Assembly (NCBI GenBank): GCA_018398805.1 | Contig: JAGFBZ010000258.1 | Span: 6,002,501-6,066,500, forward strand | Length of the DNA: 64,000 nucleotides | Source: Hirundichthys speculiger | Lineage: Eukaryota > Chordata > Actinopteri > Beloniformes > Exocoetidae | Direction of reading: 5' to 3' | Part shown: positions 1 through 10,900 of the stretch, piece after piece | Layout of the letters: every line of letters starts with the position of its first letter | How positions within the stretch are numbered: position 1 is the first letter of the stretch | The notes under the pieces: generated by a model | The model's input: only the letters and a program-made list of their open reading frames with translations | Told to the model about the DNA's origin: nothing | The model's database searches: none | Made by a program: the position numbers and the translations under genes

Positions 1-1157
1 TCAAGTCAAGAGCAGCTGTGACTCCCCATAATTTTGGCTCACCTCAAAATGTTTCTAATTCATTCCCTTTATGCGATCCACTGTTTTAGCGGTGAGCTAC
101 TACCTGAACTTGTAGAGACAGTTGGCCAAACACAGATGAAAGTGGAGTGTCTCAGGGGAACATGGCTAATACCGGAGCTTCTCTCTGTCAGTGCAGCTGC
201 GTGGGAGTTTGTTTTATCACGACTGGGAAAAGTGGTTCAGTTTGTTCAGACGGAAAAGTGCAATGATAGAGCCAGAGTATCTTGTGGTATCATTTGTACG
301 CACTGTATTGTTTTGACTTATTTCTAATATTGATAAGTAACCCAGGTAAGTAACAGTATAGCAGTCAGTCCGTTTTTAAAAGCTGTAAGGACCAATGAGA
401 ATGACAAAGATTCTATAAAGCTCTTTTACTTTGACATTCTCCCCCATATTTCCACTTTTATCCCTTTCCTGCTTCTGTTTCTCTTTAGCACTGGCATACT
501 TAGTGTTGGAATCCGCCATCATCCATTCCAGGCAGCAGGTAATGGATAGAGCGCGGGACCTGATCTGGCAATGGATGAGCCAACCTGTAGGTGTCTGAGT
601 GGGCGTGCAAATGGATTTGGAGAAACTCGCTCTGCCACCTGGAGCTTTGCGTTTTTGCAGGCTTTCTGTGTTTGTTCTCAGTGCAAAGTCTCCATTCACC
701 TTGTTTCTTCCCTTCAAGCAAAGAGAAAAAAAAAAGTTACAACATCTCACTGACTAGCTGGTTCAGGGACATTTTGATATTATGCTTCTCCTTTTCCAAA
801 GATGAATGATGGAAAAAAAAAAACATCAAGGGGAATGGAAAGACACCCCAGATGACACTTTACTAATGCTGAAAATCATAAATTCTTCAAGCAATCTGTT
901 CTCAGTGGTGGGTCTGGCAGCTCATAGATATTGTGCTACAAACAGCTACTGAGAAGAAGAGTAAATGCTTCCAAAAGCCACAGGGATGATGCACCCTCCA
1001 AGGCATTCGAACAGATACCTGTAAACTAATATAAACCAACATCTGCTGATGAATAATGGAAATACTTGTACCCAGTCTGTCTCTTTACAGGGGATGTTAT
1101 TTACTGCCTCGGAGAACTATAACTCTCATCATGGACAGTGGAACTTGGCACATGACA
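1..1157. other. Gene-free stretch, nothing recognised
   Basis: I see no coding exon, RNA gene or recognisable repeat. Open frames here are short, lack paired splice sites and have no recognisable domain. A purine-rich tract and A-runs near 722-735 and 812-824 are the only simple features. Confidence 0.5.
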
Positions 1158-2400
1158 ATTCAATTCAATTAAATTCAGTTTATTTTTATCACATCAGTTA
1201 AAAACAAAAGTCACCTTAAACAGAAATTATGCAGGTTTAATGCAGTTAAATTCAATACAATCCAATTCAATCCATTTTTAATGATTTCATTCCACTTCAA
1301 GTTTATATTATGCCAGTTCATAAAAAGAGAAGCACACAGTTAAGAGCGCTAGTAAAGGCATGGTTGAAGAAAGCAGCAGAGGGAAAGTGCCTAGTGCATC
1401 ATGGGAGGTTCCCCAGCAACCTAGACCGATAGCAGCTAGAGGGCCCAGGGTCACCTGAACGAGTCCAAGCTATAGATTTTATCAAAAAGGAAAGTTAGGG
1501 GCTCAGTCTTCAAGGTAGAGATGGTATCACCCTGAACCCAGACTGGGATCAGGGTTGGAGGGACTCTCAGTTGATCTAAATGTATTTTTTTCAGAGGAAT
1601 ATTGGATTTTTAAAAAGCTCCCTTCCCCAGTTGCAATCACCTATAACCAAAATTTGTCATGATGATCTTGATAGATCTCAGATATTTCTTTTACCCAAAT
1701 GTTAAATTTGAAATTCTAACTTCTGGCTGTTATAAAGCACATGGCTTAGCTATGTAGAGGGAAGAAATTTGTCTGGCTGTTAATTGGTATGACAACTGCA
1801 CATCAGAAACACCCACCTTCGAGACTTGCTGCAACGCTGTCGTGTGAGCAGGGTGCATCAAACCTTGTTTTATCAAGCACTGAAATCTAACAGGAGAAGT
1901 AAAGACATGTCTGTTGTCTGTGGTCACAAGGACATTGTTGATAACTACCTGGTGATATTTTTGTTCTATGATCTGATCTAAATCCTGACTGAATCTCTTC
2001 AAAGAGATAATTTCTCTGCAAATGCAATTAGTTGTTTCAAATAGTGTTTCTGAGAACTTTAGAAAGAGAAGGGAGATTGGATAGAGGTCTGTAATTAGGT
2101 AACACTCCTGGATGAAGACTAGGTTTTTTTTTAAGTAGAGGCTTAATTGCAACAACCTTAAAAGCCTGGGCCACATAGTCTGTCAATAAAGATAGATTGG
2201 ATTCCATCCAATATGGAATGTTAATTAAGAAAAAAACCTCCTTGAACAATCTGATTGGGATGGGATCCGCCATGTTGATGGTTTGGATGAAGCTATTATT
2301 ACTGGCATCTCAGAGAGCTCAACCGGACAAAAACAGTCCAGACACAAATCAAGTTTAATAACCTCTGCCAGAATCATTACTGTATTATTGTCTTGACACA
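1158..2400 (-). mobile_element. L2-clade (Maui-like) LINE, 5'-truncated and decayed
   Basis: Read on the minus strand, 2330 to about 1850 encodes a broken reverse transcriptase: a stretch with PLLKKK, then NYRPLSNLPSLSKVL, then in another frame LLDFSA. These are conserved blocks of CR1/L2 reverse transcriptase. About 1560-1180 matches in character the 3' UTR of fish L2 elements (the 'tgcatcatggga' and 'gggtcacctg' blocks), and the 3' end is the AATTCAATTCAATT-type tail at about 1158-1180. Frameshifts and stops are frequent, so this is an old dead copy. The region 1560-1740 and the outer limits are approximate. Confidence 0.8.
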
Positions 2401-2735
2401 TCATTTATTGGACCTTGACATGCACACTATGGTGATATCATCCAGGTGACATTTTAACTTTTATATACCTAAATTGCAGTCTTGTATAATTTTTATCTGA
2501 TTGCAGTTACATACCATCATCCCCGACGTGTCAGCAGCTGAAGTAATTCAAATATTCTCATTTGTTGTAATAACCTTTGCTGCCAGAAAAATACTGTCTG
2601 ATGTCTGAAAGAGAAATATGTACCACTCCTCACATACATGTTTATATGCATGCATAAATATTTTTATATGAGAGTGCATGCTGGCATTCACAAGGATTTT
2701 TATGTAGACGCATGTGTTGGAGCATGTGTTTGGGT

Positions 2736-2737
<2 letters not shown>

Positions 2738-2774
<37 letters not shown>
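2738..2774. repeat. (GA)n microsatellite
   Basis: An essentially uninterrupted run of GA dinucleotides with one GGGAG interruption near its right end. Confidence 0.97.
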
Positions 2775-3259
2775 TGATGATGGAAGCGGCGGTGACTCTG
2801 CCTAGAGGCAGCGGCCAACCCATTGTAGGGTGGGAGGGTGTATACAAGGCCAGAAACCTGTTTTCTTCAAAAATGAATCATGAAACAAAGCCTGGCGTGT
2901 GTTATTCTCTGCAAAAATGACAATAGAGGGCAAGGCCAAAGACCTGGAAAGGGACAGAATAGGCTGGCATTACCAAGAATGTTAAACAATGAGACATCCA
3001 GGGGAAGAAAGCATGAAGGTTAAGAGTCTTTGTTAACTTTAACAGACTTTTCTTATAATGGGGAATGGAATCCTATTTCACTTTTGAGTTGCGTGCCTTC
3101 CTTTGTGGCTGATGCAAGTCAGTTAAAATAACTGGAGAGAGCTATTTAAATCTTATGAAATATTAACTGTTTGTATGCACCCTACAGAGCGCTCGTGAAG
3201 TAAACACTCTGAAGAAGATGGAGCTGTCATTTCAATACATAATGAGTAATTTATGCTTA

Positions 3260-3262
<3 letters not shown>

Positions 3263-3326
<64 letters not shown>

Positions 3327-3334
3327 ACACACAC
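3263..3334. repeat. Poly(C) run followed by (CA)n
   Basis: An unbroken run of 50 cytosines (3263-3312) is followed directly by an 11-unit AC/CA microsatellite. The C-run length should be treated with caution, because such runs are hard to sequence. Confidence 0.95.
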
Positions 3335-4052
3335 TTTTGAAAGTCAGCTTCAACATGTGTACACACATGTCACAGCAATCACAGCAAAAGCAGAGCAGCG
3401 ATTCAGCAATTCAGCGTCAGTGGAATTTGCAGGCAAATTTGCCTCTGGTGGAAAAACCGGCATCACAACAACAGCAAATTGGCTCCAACTCATATTTATC
3501 TCTAGCATTGTTTGTTCGCACCTTTTTATTTATACTCCTGTTGTGATCTGACATAGCGTATAAGCTCCTTCAGAGCAAATATGTAAAGATGCCTCTGCGT
3601 TTCAGGGTGTAACATCTTATGTAAAATTAAACCACCATACTTAAAATAAACAGGAAAGAGGGAAAGCGAGAGAGAGAGCCCCTGGCTTCCACTGCAGTGT
3701 GTGGGCAGCTGTCAACTGTGCTAACATATGCCCATCAATGACACACATGCTACCCAAACACTGTGTCGGATTTAATGAAGCCTCGCTCAAAAGCTAAAAA
3801 TGTATTTTCCTATTTATCAACACACATGATTGTATGCGACAGCACCACAAAGGGCCACGGATAGACACAAGCCTGTATATGTGCAGAACAGTCTGCACAA
3901 ACATGCATCCACGACGTATATGTACATATTCCCACAACCCAACTGAGTTCTCTTTAGATACTGATGCTCTATACTTAAAAGATTTTTGTGCATGTTGCAC
4001 CCCTAACTAAACCAGAGTAATGTATTGTCATGTCAAATGCAACAACAAATTT

Positions 4053-4132
4053 GGGATATCAACTAACATGTTGACCTGCAGTCTGACCCTCTGACCACCT
4101 CAGTGTTGCTGTCCACATCGGTTTATATAACC
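4053..4132. repeat. Dispersed ~80-bp repeat unit, copy 1
   Basis: Begins with GGGATATCAACTAACATG and contains CCTCTGACCACCTCAGTGTT. The same unit, about 80% identical, occurs at 37335-37417, with a diverged neighbour at 37258-37334. Here it lies directly upstream of a Maui/L2-type 3' UTR, so it may be part of that element family. Confidence 0.7.
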
Positions 4133-4560
4133 ATCTCTAGTTCATGTACTAAAGATATACCAGTCATAAAATAAGTACATACAATTCTTAGTTCTCCAGC
4201 TAATGAATAATTACTATTAATATATTTTGTCCTATATAATATCACCAAAATATTTGTGCCTCTCCTCCATCTGTCCTCTATTTTCTCTGTCCTGCCCCCC
4301 TCCTCTTTTCTTCCTTTCCCCAGCTGGTGTTCAGCAGGAAGGCCCCCCCTTATGAGCCAGGTCCTGCTCAAGGTTTCTTCTTCTTAAAGGAGAGTTTTTC
4401 CTTTCCACTGATTGGCTTAAAGGCATTTCCGCTGATAGGGGAGTTTTTTACTTGCCATCTTTTCTTTAATTAAGATTTAATAACATTAGCTATGGTTAAT
4501 AATATTTGCTCTTGATTTCTGAAAAGTGCCTTAAGACAGTTTGTATTGTAACAGACCTGT
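4133..4560 (+). mobile_element. Maui/L2-type LINE 3' UTR and tail
   Basis: Contains the hallmark 3' region of fish Maui/L2 elements: a CCTGCTCAAGGTTTCTTC block (about 4362), GGAGAGTTTTTCCTTTCCAC (about 4390), then 'aaaagtgccttaagacagtttgtattgtaa' in parts at about 4523-4553. No reverse transcriptase is left next to it, so it is a strongly 5'-truncated copy on the plus strand. Confidence 0.75.
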
Positions 4561-4690
4561 TTTTTTTTTTTTTTTTTACTTGTTTCTCATAACAGTCTGT
4601 ATGATTCTTTTTCTTCATTGGTCTAGAGCACATGGTGCCCATTATCTTCCAAAAAAGATCAAGGGTATGTCCAAAATAGATTGGGGCAAT
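4561..4690 (-). mobile_element. Short Tc1/mariner-type relic
   Basis: The block GTCTAGAGCACATGGTGCCC (about 4621) followed by a 'cttccaaaaaa' run corresponds to a segment at about 10495-10530, which belongs to a Tc1/mariner transposase gene read on the minus strand. The copy is short and decayed. A T-run at 4561-4577 precedes it. Confidence 0.45.
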
Positions 4691-6514
4691 ATGTAGTGAG
4701 ATTTGTTATACCCTTGTAGCAACTCCCAGCTACTTAGGGTCAAAAGCCAGCAAGAGTGAACCATAGCAGTATATGGTTTTCCGTCTTTAATTTCTGGATT
4801 ACTCCCAGACGCGGCAGCAATGGTCCTGCTGCCTAACTAGAGGGACTTTGATTAGATGTGCACCACAGGTGTAACACAGTTGTGTCAATCTGTCCCTCAC
4901 TGGTGTTGTTCCCTGAGCCATCGCATTACATCTCCCCTGCAGCTGAGGGAAAACCACAACCCACCACCACAACCCATGGTGCAATCAATGGGCCTCCTTC
5001 ATCATCTCTTTTTTTCAACCTGTGAGTATATTTGTGGATAAATCCCCTCCTTAGGAAAAACTTACTCCCTGATTCATGAGCGCTCTGGTTTGTACGATCA
5101 TAAAAGAATGTGTATATTTATGAATAGCGGTCAACTGCAAACTGGTTGCATACTAACTCTCTTCAGTAGTTAAATCCACACCCAAAACCACAGGTATCCT
5201 CAGGAGTCAACAGCAGACTCTGAAGGTAAGGTAATTCTTGTAATATTATGTGTCATGTTGCTTTGCATTGTGGCACCCATGCAATGTAAAGCTTTAAACA
5301 TACGTTTTTGTAGCTCACCAGTTTCCTTTATTGTAGGTTTTGGATATTGAAAGCAATTTCCTTTTCAGCTGAGTAACTGCTCCTGAACTATTTTAAAGTC
5401 TCATTAGTTAAGTAAACATGTCACGTTTCAAATGTGTTCTCATGTTTGAAAATATGTGTTTTAAAGGTACCTGCAATTTATAAAAATAACAGACCACATA
5501 AGGCATTCATTTTGTCAAGTCTGATCATGGCAAGCAATATTTACGAGGACTCCTTATTTATAAAAGCTCTACGTTTGGGCAACAGCAGATTTAGTTCATA
5601 TCTACAAAAGTTCCAGAACAACTGACATGTTCACGAATGCCAAAGCACTCGTAAATTTTGCTCTACAAAGATTTAACGCAAAACTTTGTTCTGCAAATTT
5701 GCCCAAAGTGTCCCACATCATGAAAAATAGTTTACAGTTGATATTCACGACATTAGCCAGGAGCAATCCATCATTTTTCATCTGCATGAAAGCAATGAGG
5801 CAGCCAGCACTGCTGACAAAATTGATGCTGAAACTTCATCTTGCTGAGAAATTCATTGTCCACATCATACAACCATCCATCAGAGAAAAGTGACAAGGAA
5901 GTTGTGCACTATAAAGTCAGTAGGAGGTGATTTTAGATCCAACCATGGAATACATTGATGTCGCTTCCTTACTATCACTAAATTGCCCTTGTACCAACTT
6001 TAAAAACATATCAGGTTCATGATGTCTGCAAAAAAAAGAAAGAAAAGAAATAGTTTTTTAAAAGGGAAAAATAACATAAGAATCACAACTATTTTTTCTT
6101 TGCATTTTCTCTATCATCCCATTTTTTTCTGATTTGGGTTTAGGTTCTAAAAAAAACAAATGTGTCACTCACCAGGCTTCACATTGTGATGCGGGAGATG
6201 CTTTAAGGTTTTGAATGATTTTATCCACATCACGATATTTTCTAAATCAATAAGCAAGTTGCTGTGGTTCTTAAACTTAAAACGTTGAGGTTGGGTCTAC
6301 AAGAAAAGGGTCCACTGCTGATTGCAACCCCTCCAACCATCAGGTATAAATGACCCTCACTCATCTTTATACAAACATGAAATTACGATTTAATGTGGCA
6401 ACTGAGTTGCATCACTTGATAATGATGAAAAACCACAATATAAGAAATAAAACCTGTTTTTTTTTTCTTTCCAACTGTCTGCATATACATTCATGGTTAG
6501 AGCCAAAACCTGGA
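4691..6514. other. Gene-free stretch, nothing recognised
   Basis: No exon or clear repeat found. An 88-codon open frame at 5627-5893 has no recognisable domain and no convincing splice sites. Confidence 0.45.
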
Positions 6515-6516
6515 TA

Positions 6517-6887
6517 TACAGTCATGGAAAAAATGATTAGACCACCCTTGTTTTCTTCAGTTTCTTGTTCATTTTAATGCCTGGTACAACTAAAGGTACA
6601 TTTGTTTGGACAAACATAACGATAACCACAAAGATTGCTCATAAGAGTTTTATTTAAGAGCTGATATCTTACCATTTTCCATGGTTTTCTTGATTATGAC
6701 CTAAATCACTTAAGTTTTTACATCAATAGCTATGGTGTTGTACTGCCAAAAACACTGCTTTTATGCATTCAGTGTTTTCTTTTCTATCTGTTTTAGTCAC
6801 ATGATGACGTTTAGTGGTACCAGGTATTAAAATGAACAAGAAAGTGAAGAAAAAAATGGTGGTCTAATAATTTTTTCCATGACTGTA
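6517..6887. mobile_element. Tc1/mariner-type MITE, 371 bp
   Basis: Terminal inverted repeats of about 70 bp: the left end begins TACAGTCATGGAAAAAATGA and the right end is its inverted counterpart, ending CCATGACTGTA. Both ends reach inward to the GGTACCAGGTATTAAAATGA-like segment. Flanking TA dinucleotides at 6515-6516 and 6888-6889 are the expected target duplication. There is no room for a transposase, so it is non-autonomous. Confidence 0.9.
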
Positions 6888-7239
6888 TATATGCAATTAA
6901 ATCAAGTAGCAGATGTTAGTTCGATAGTGAGTGTGTCCTTCACCAGCCCTCTATGACAGTCTCATCTAACATACTTTATTAACTCCCAAAACCCTCATTT
7001 TGTCAGAGAGGACCTGAAATCACTGACAGTGGAGCACAAAAGGACAGAACAGGTAAAGATACTAAACAAAAGACATCATGATGATGTGGTGTGTGTAGTC
7101 TGTGTGGTGTAGTATGTGTGACTTTGTGTGGTGCACTGTGGTGCATATAGATGAACATGTAGAAATTTGTGCTGTGATAGTATTTGTCACTCCGTATCCA
7201 CACCAGAGCTAAAGCAGTCCAGCAGCCAAACACAGAGCA
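6888..7239. other. Gene-free stretch, nothing recognised
   Basis: Contains an imperfect GT-rich stretch (7088-7145). No gene or recognisable element is seen. Confidence 0.45.
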
Positions 7240-7465
7240 GTGATGTTGACCTCAATCACCAATCGAAAGTGATCCAGAATCCAGGATTTCTTCCGGATCA
7301 CAGCCAAAATGAAATCAGTTCTTCCTTTTCACATTTCTGACAACTCCTGAAAATTTTTTCAAAATTCATCCATAACTTTTTGAGTTATCTTGTACACAGA
7401 CAGACAGACAGACAGATAAACGCCACCAAAAACATGACCTCGTTGGCGGAGGGTAATGATGGATC
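7240..7465 (+). mobile_element. RTE-type LINE 3' tail
   Basis: The sequence runs through 'ttcaaaattcatccataac', a short GACA/CAGA tract (7398-7417), then AAACGCCACCAAAAACATGA and CTCGTTGGCGGAGGGTAAT. This is the typical 3' end of fish RTE (Expander/RTE-2-like) LINEs and of SINEs that share the tail. Only the tail is present. Confidence 0.7.
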
Positions 7466-8834
7466 TAAAGGGCTTTTAAGGTGGGTGGTAAATTTATGAA
7501 ATGTGCAGTTTATCCCTTGCTGGATAATGCTGTGGCCAACAAGTTGTTGCCTTTAATCGTGTCTCAGGTCACCATTAATGTCACATTAAACCAACTCAGT
7601 TTAAACTGAATCATATAAATGGATTATATGTTGAAAATTCACTGGCTGCATCTTTCTCAGCTTTGTCACTTTCAAATGTGTTTGATTATGCTAGAGATAC
7701 AGCTATTCAGATTTTTCTCAGTGCCAACCACAAGCCCTCAAAACATAACTGGTCAATCCTGAGGTCACAGATTCAGCACTGTCTAGTCAGAGTACATCAA
7801 AAGCAGTGACTGTGGCTCAAAATACCACCAGTATTTCATCATCAAGTCTGCTTTATGCACGGAAATGTCAATTTGCATAGCGTGTCATGTACAGCCGGAG
7901 GGAGGCGGGGTGTCTGTCTCCATTCAAATTTGTTTAAAGACAGGAAGTGGTTGACTCACTCAGGAGGTGTGAATTCCCCGCTCATGATTAATTTAGCCTT
8001 TCCTGTGGAGGCAGCCTGCCATGAACATTTACCAGGCTCATTTTAACTCTGATCAACACATCTACACTGAGTGCCATCCGGTGATTCTGACAAATTACCC
8101 ACGTGTTGTGCTTGATAATGCCTTCAAACTGGCGTGTTTATTTGCCCTTAGCGGTTTATCATTGTGTAAGTGGGGGGGGGGGAAATATTGACTCGACTTT
8201 CCAGTGAGCTGACGGTAAAGTGAAACCAGACAGGCAGCAATGCTTTCATCATTTCTTTCTTCTCTGAGAGGGGGCATGGGCATGCAATCTGTTTTGCTGA
8301 GGGTGGCGAAACTTCATCTGGGTTCATGACTCCTCACCTGAAGGTTTTTTTTTCATGCCATGAAAGCCAAGCTGGATAGGAGAGTCGCAGTGAGGAGTGG
8401 TGTTGAGTTCAGTCCCCCGGTGGGCTGTTGTGTCTGCCTCTGCATGTGTCAAGCGAGACCCTGCCTCTGAGCCTTCAACTTCAGGCTGCCTCCCTTCTCA
8501 TGTTGTTAAGTTCTTTGAAGAACTCAGAGGTCTTTGCTTCCCAGAAAAACAGCTCAGAGGAAACATGCAAACATGCGTGGGCGTGGCTGTACTGATGTGC
8601 TCATTTAGTATGCTAGCTGTGTATTCAAACGCACACAAGCTCAGTAAATTGGTTCATGGGCAAAGCTGAAATAGAAATAATGTCTCCATTTGGTTACAAG
8701 CCACACCAAAAATACTCCTCACTTTGGAAAGAACTACAAACACCCATTATTCCTCATGTCTACCAACTACTTTATATTACTAAATATTTAGCTGGACTAT
8801 AACCTTATATCAAAGAAAGTTCAGTTGATGTGGA
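7466..8834. other. Gene-free stretch, nothing recognised
   Basis: No exon, RNA gene or recognisable repeat. Short G-run at 8171-8181. Open frames at 7855-8046 and 8397-8669 have no recognisable domain. Confidence 0.45.
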
Positions 8835-9268
8835 AAATGCAAATAAAACTAAATACAGCTGTTGTTCCATTTACTTGTCTTATTTTTTTGAAGGCAATGT
8901 TGCATTTCATGCCTGCAACACATTCCAAAATAGTTGGGACAGTAAAGCTTCTAAAAATTCCTAAGAGACACTGGAATACCAAGTAATGGAGCATTCCAGT
9001 TGATATTTTGTCCCTGCAAACATGTCTTTACAGTATGGAGACATTATACTGCTACACCATACTGTTTCAAAATTGTTCACACATTCTTTATTGGGGCAGG
9101 TCAGGACTGCAGGGAGGTTCCTCTTCTTCCTCAGCTGTGTAAGAATATGGTTTTGCATTGCTTTGTTGAAAAATCAATGAATATCCCTGGAAAAGATGTT
9201 TTTTTATGATGGTAGCACATATTTCTCTAAAATCTCAGTGCACTTTTCTGCATTAATGCTGCATTAAG
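8835..9268 (-). mobile_element. Tc1/mariner relic, left half (interrupted)
   Basis: Shares blocks such as CATGCCTGCAACACATTCC, AATAGTTGGGACAG, GGTCAGGACTGCAGG and GGTTTTGCATTGCTTTGTTGA with a common fish Tc1/mariner-type transposon whose transposase lies on the minus strand. It stops where the inserted retroelement sequence starts, and the family resumes at about 10462. It is dead: no frame stays open. Confidence 0.7.
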
Positions 9269-9499
9269 CTGCATTAAATTGTCCTGCTTTTCCTTCCTCC
9301 CCTGCTGGTCTGTTGTCATTCTGTCTGTTGTGCCTCTTTATCATGATTCTGAGTTGTGCCTCCCCGTGTTGCCTCCTGGCCTTCTGTACACCTTAGTGTT
9401 TTTTTTATTTTATTTTTGGTATTTACTGCTTTGTGCAGGACTTTGTTTGCTACTCTCGCATCTTGGGTCTAAGTCTTGAAAACCTGACACTACCCTATA
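9269..9499. other. Unassigned C/T-rich sequence inside the interrupted Tc1 relic
   Basis: A pyrimidine-rich block lies between the left half of the Tc1 relic and the first recognisable codons of the Rex1-like LINE. It resembles 3'-terminal sequence of fish retroelements but cannot be assigned. Confidence 0.4.
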
Positions 9500-10460
9500 C
9501 AATAAGAATGCTTTTAATACAATTCAGCCTGCGTTGTTATGTGAGAAGCTCCATAGGTTTCAGGTGGATTCCTCCACAACCTCCTGGATTTATGACTACC
9601 TCACAAACAGACCACAGTTTGTGAGACTGAAAGGTTGTGTGTCTGAGATGGAGGTCAGCAGCATTGGAGCACCACAAGGAACTGTTCTCTCACCATTTCT
9701 CTTCACGCTCTACACCTCTGACTTCCAGTCCAACTCTGAGTCCTGTCATCTGCAGAAATACTCTGATGACTCTGCAGTTGTTGGGTGTATCAGCAATGGA
9801 CAAGAAGCAGAGTACAAAGAACTGGTCTGTCAGTTTGTGAAATGGTGCAGTAACAATCATCTCGTATTAAATACCAGCAAAACTAAGGAGATGATTGTTG
9901 ACCAGAATACATCTACAAGAAAGGTCAGAGCAGACTCTACTTTTTAAGAAAGCTGAGATCTTTTAATGTCTGCACCAAGATGTTTCACATCTTCTATAGG
10001 TCTGTTGTTGAAAGTGCAATCAGCTTTGCAGCCATCTGCTGGGGCAGCAGCATCAGAACCAGAGACCTGAAGAGAATCAACAAACTGATCAAGAAAGCTG
10101 GATCTGTGCTGGGTGGAACTCTGGAGCTGATTGTACAAAAAAAATGCTGCACAAGCTGATGAAGATGATGGAGGACTCTTCACACCCTCTCCACGACACA
10201 GTGATCAAACAACAGTGTTCAGTGAGAGGCTTCTTCAGGTCCGTTGCAAGACGGAAAGATTCAGAAGATCATTCCTGCCAGCAGCCATCAGCCTCCACAA
10301 CAAGACATAAAACCTACTATTATTATTATCAATTCAATATTATTATTATTATTGCTCTCATTTATTTATTGTTTGAAAAAAAAAAAAACAAAAAAAACCC
10401 TTACTACAATGTTGAATTTCCCTTCTGGGATAAGTAAAGTATTTTTCATTTCATTTTAAT
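9500..10460 (+). mobile_element. Rex1-like LINE, 5'-truncated
   Basis: The plus strand at 9534-9947 encodes reverse transcriptase residues including IGAPQGTVLSPFLFTLYTSD and the catalytic region KYSDDSAVVG (9757-9786), then WCSNNHLVLNTSKTKEMIVD. After a junction near 9925-9945 the C-terminal part continues as FHIFYRSVVESAISFAAICW, then INKLIKKAGSVLGG and MMEDSSHPLHDTV, with stops and frameshifts. The 3' end is a TAT/ATT-rich tract, an A-run, and then the characteristic CTTCTGGGATAAGTAAAGTA tail. It is 5'-truncated, internally deleted and sits inside a Tc1/mariner relic. Confidence 0.88.
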
Positions 10461-10900
10461 TTCCTTCAAGAGAGCCTGGGTGGTCCTTTCCATCTTTGGT
10501 CCTGAGCACATGGCACCTATTTCTTCCAAATAAAATATGTAATACTGAAATATGTGGTCACAATTCACTAGTCCGCTGTATAATGGCCCATCCCAGATGC
10601 CTCTGAGCCCAGGATTGTTGGACCTACATTTATTAAAAAGGTTTTACACAATAACCTTTTTACCAAGACGTTATATTGTATCAGCTATTGATGATGACAG
10701 TTCTCTGCAACATCGACAAACTGAAATTCCTTTAGAATCCTTGAATACTTTAACAATAATATAAACTGTAGAAGGAGAGAGGTGCAAACCCCTTTCTTTG
10801 ATCTTTGTTGCTCAGAGACTTTGCCCTTAATGAATACTGAACCATCATTACACCTGTTGACATTATTTGTTTGAAATAATTTAATTTTTTTTCTTTTTAC
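10461..10900 (-). mobile_element. Tc1/mariner relic, right half (interrupted)
   Basis: Starts with 'gggtggtcctttccatctttgg' in parts and GAGCACATGGCACCT, the family's continuation of the block ending at 9268. Reverse translation of 10500-10640 gives residues resembling the Tc1 catalytic region, and 10700-10760 corresponds to the segment after the helix-turn-helix. Together with 8835-9268 this was one element. The right limit is uncertain. Confidence 0.65.

Larger units (their letters stand above)
2401..4052. other. Gene-free stretch with microsatellites
   Basis: No gene is seen. The stretch holds the GA and C/CA simple repeats listed separately. The open frames across the C-run and GA-run are repeat-encoded and not credible proteins. 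Confidence 0.5.

Noticed and set aside
2714..2920. Open frame with Arg-Glu repeats
   Set aside because: Product of the GA microsatellite.
3253..3546. Open frame with poly-Pro and Thr-His repeats
   Set aside because: Encoded only by the C-run and CA microsatellite; no start or splice support.
5627..5893. 88-codon frame MFTNAKALVNFALQRFNAKL...
   Set aside because: No recognisable family and no exon boundaries; within chance length for AT-moderate DNA of this size.
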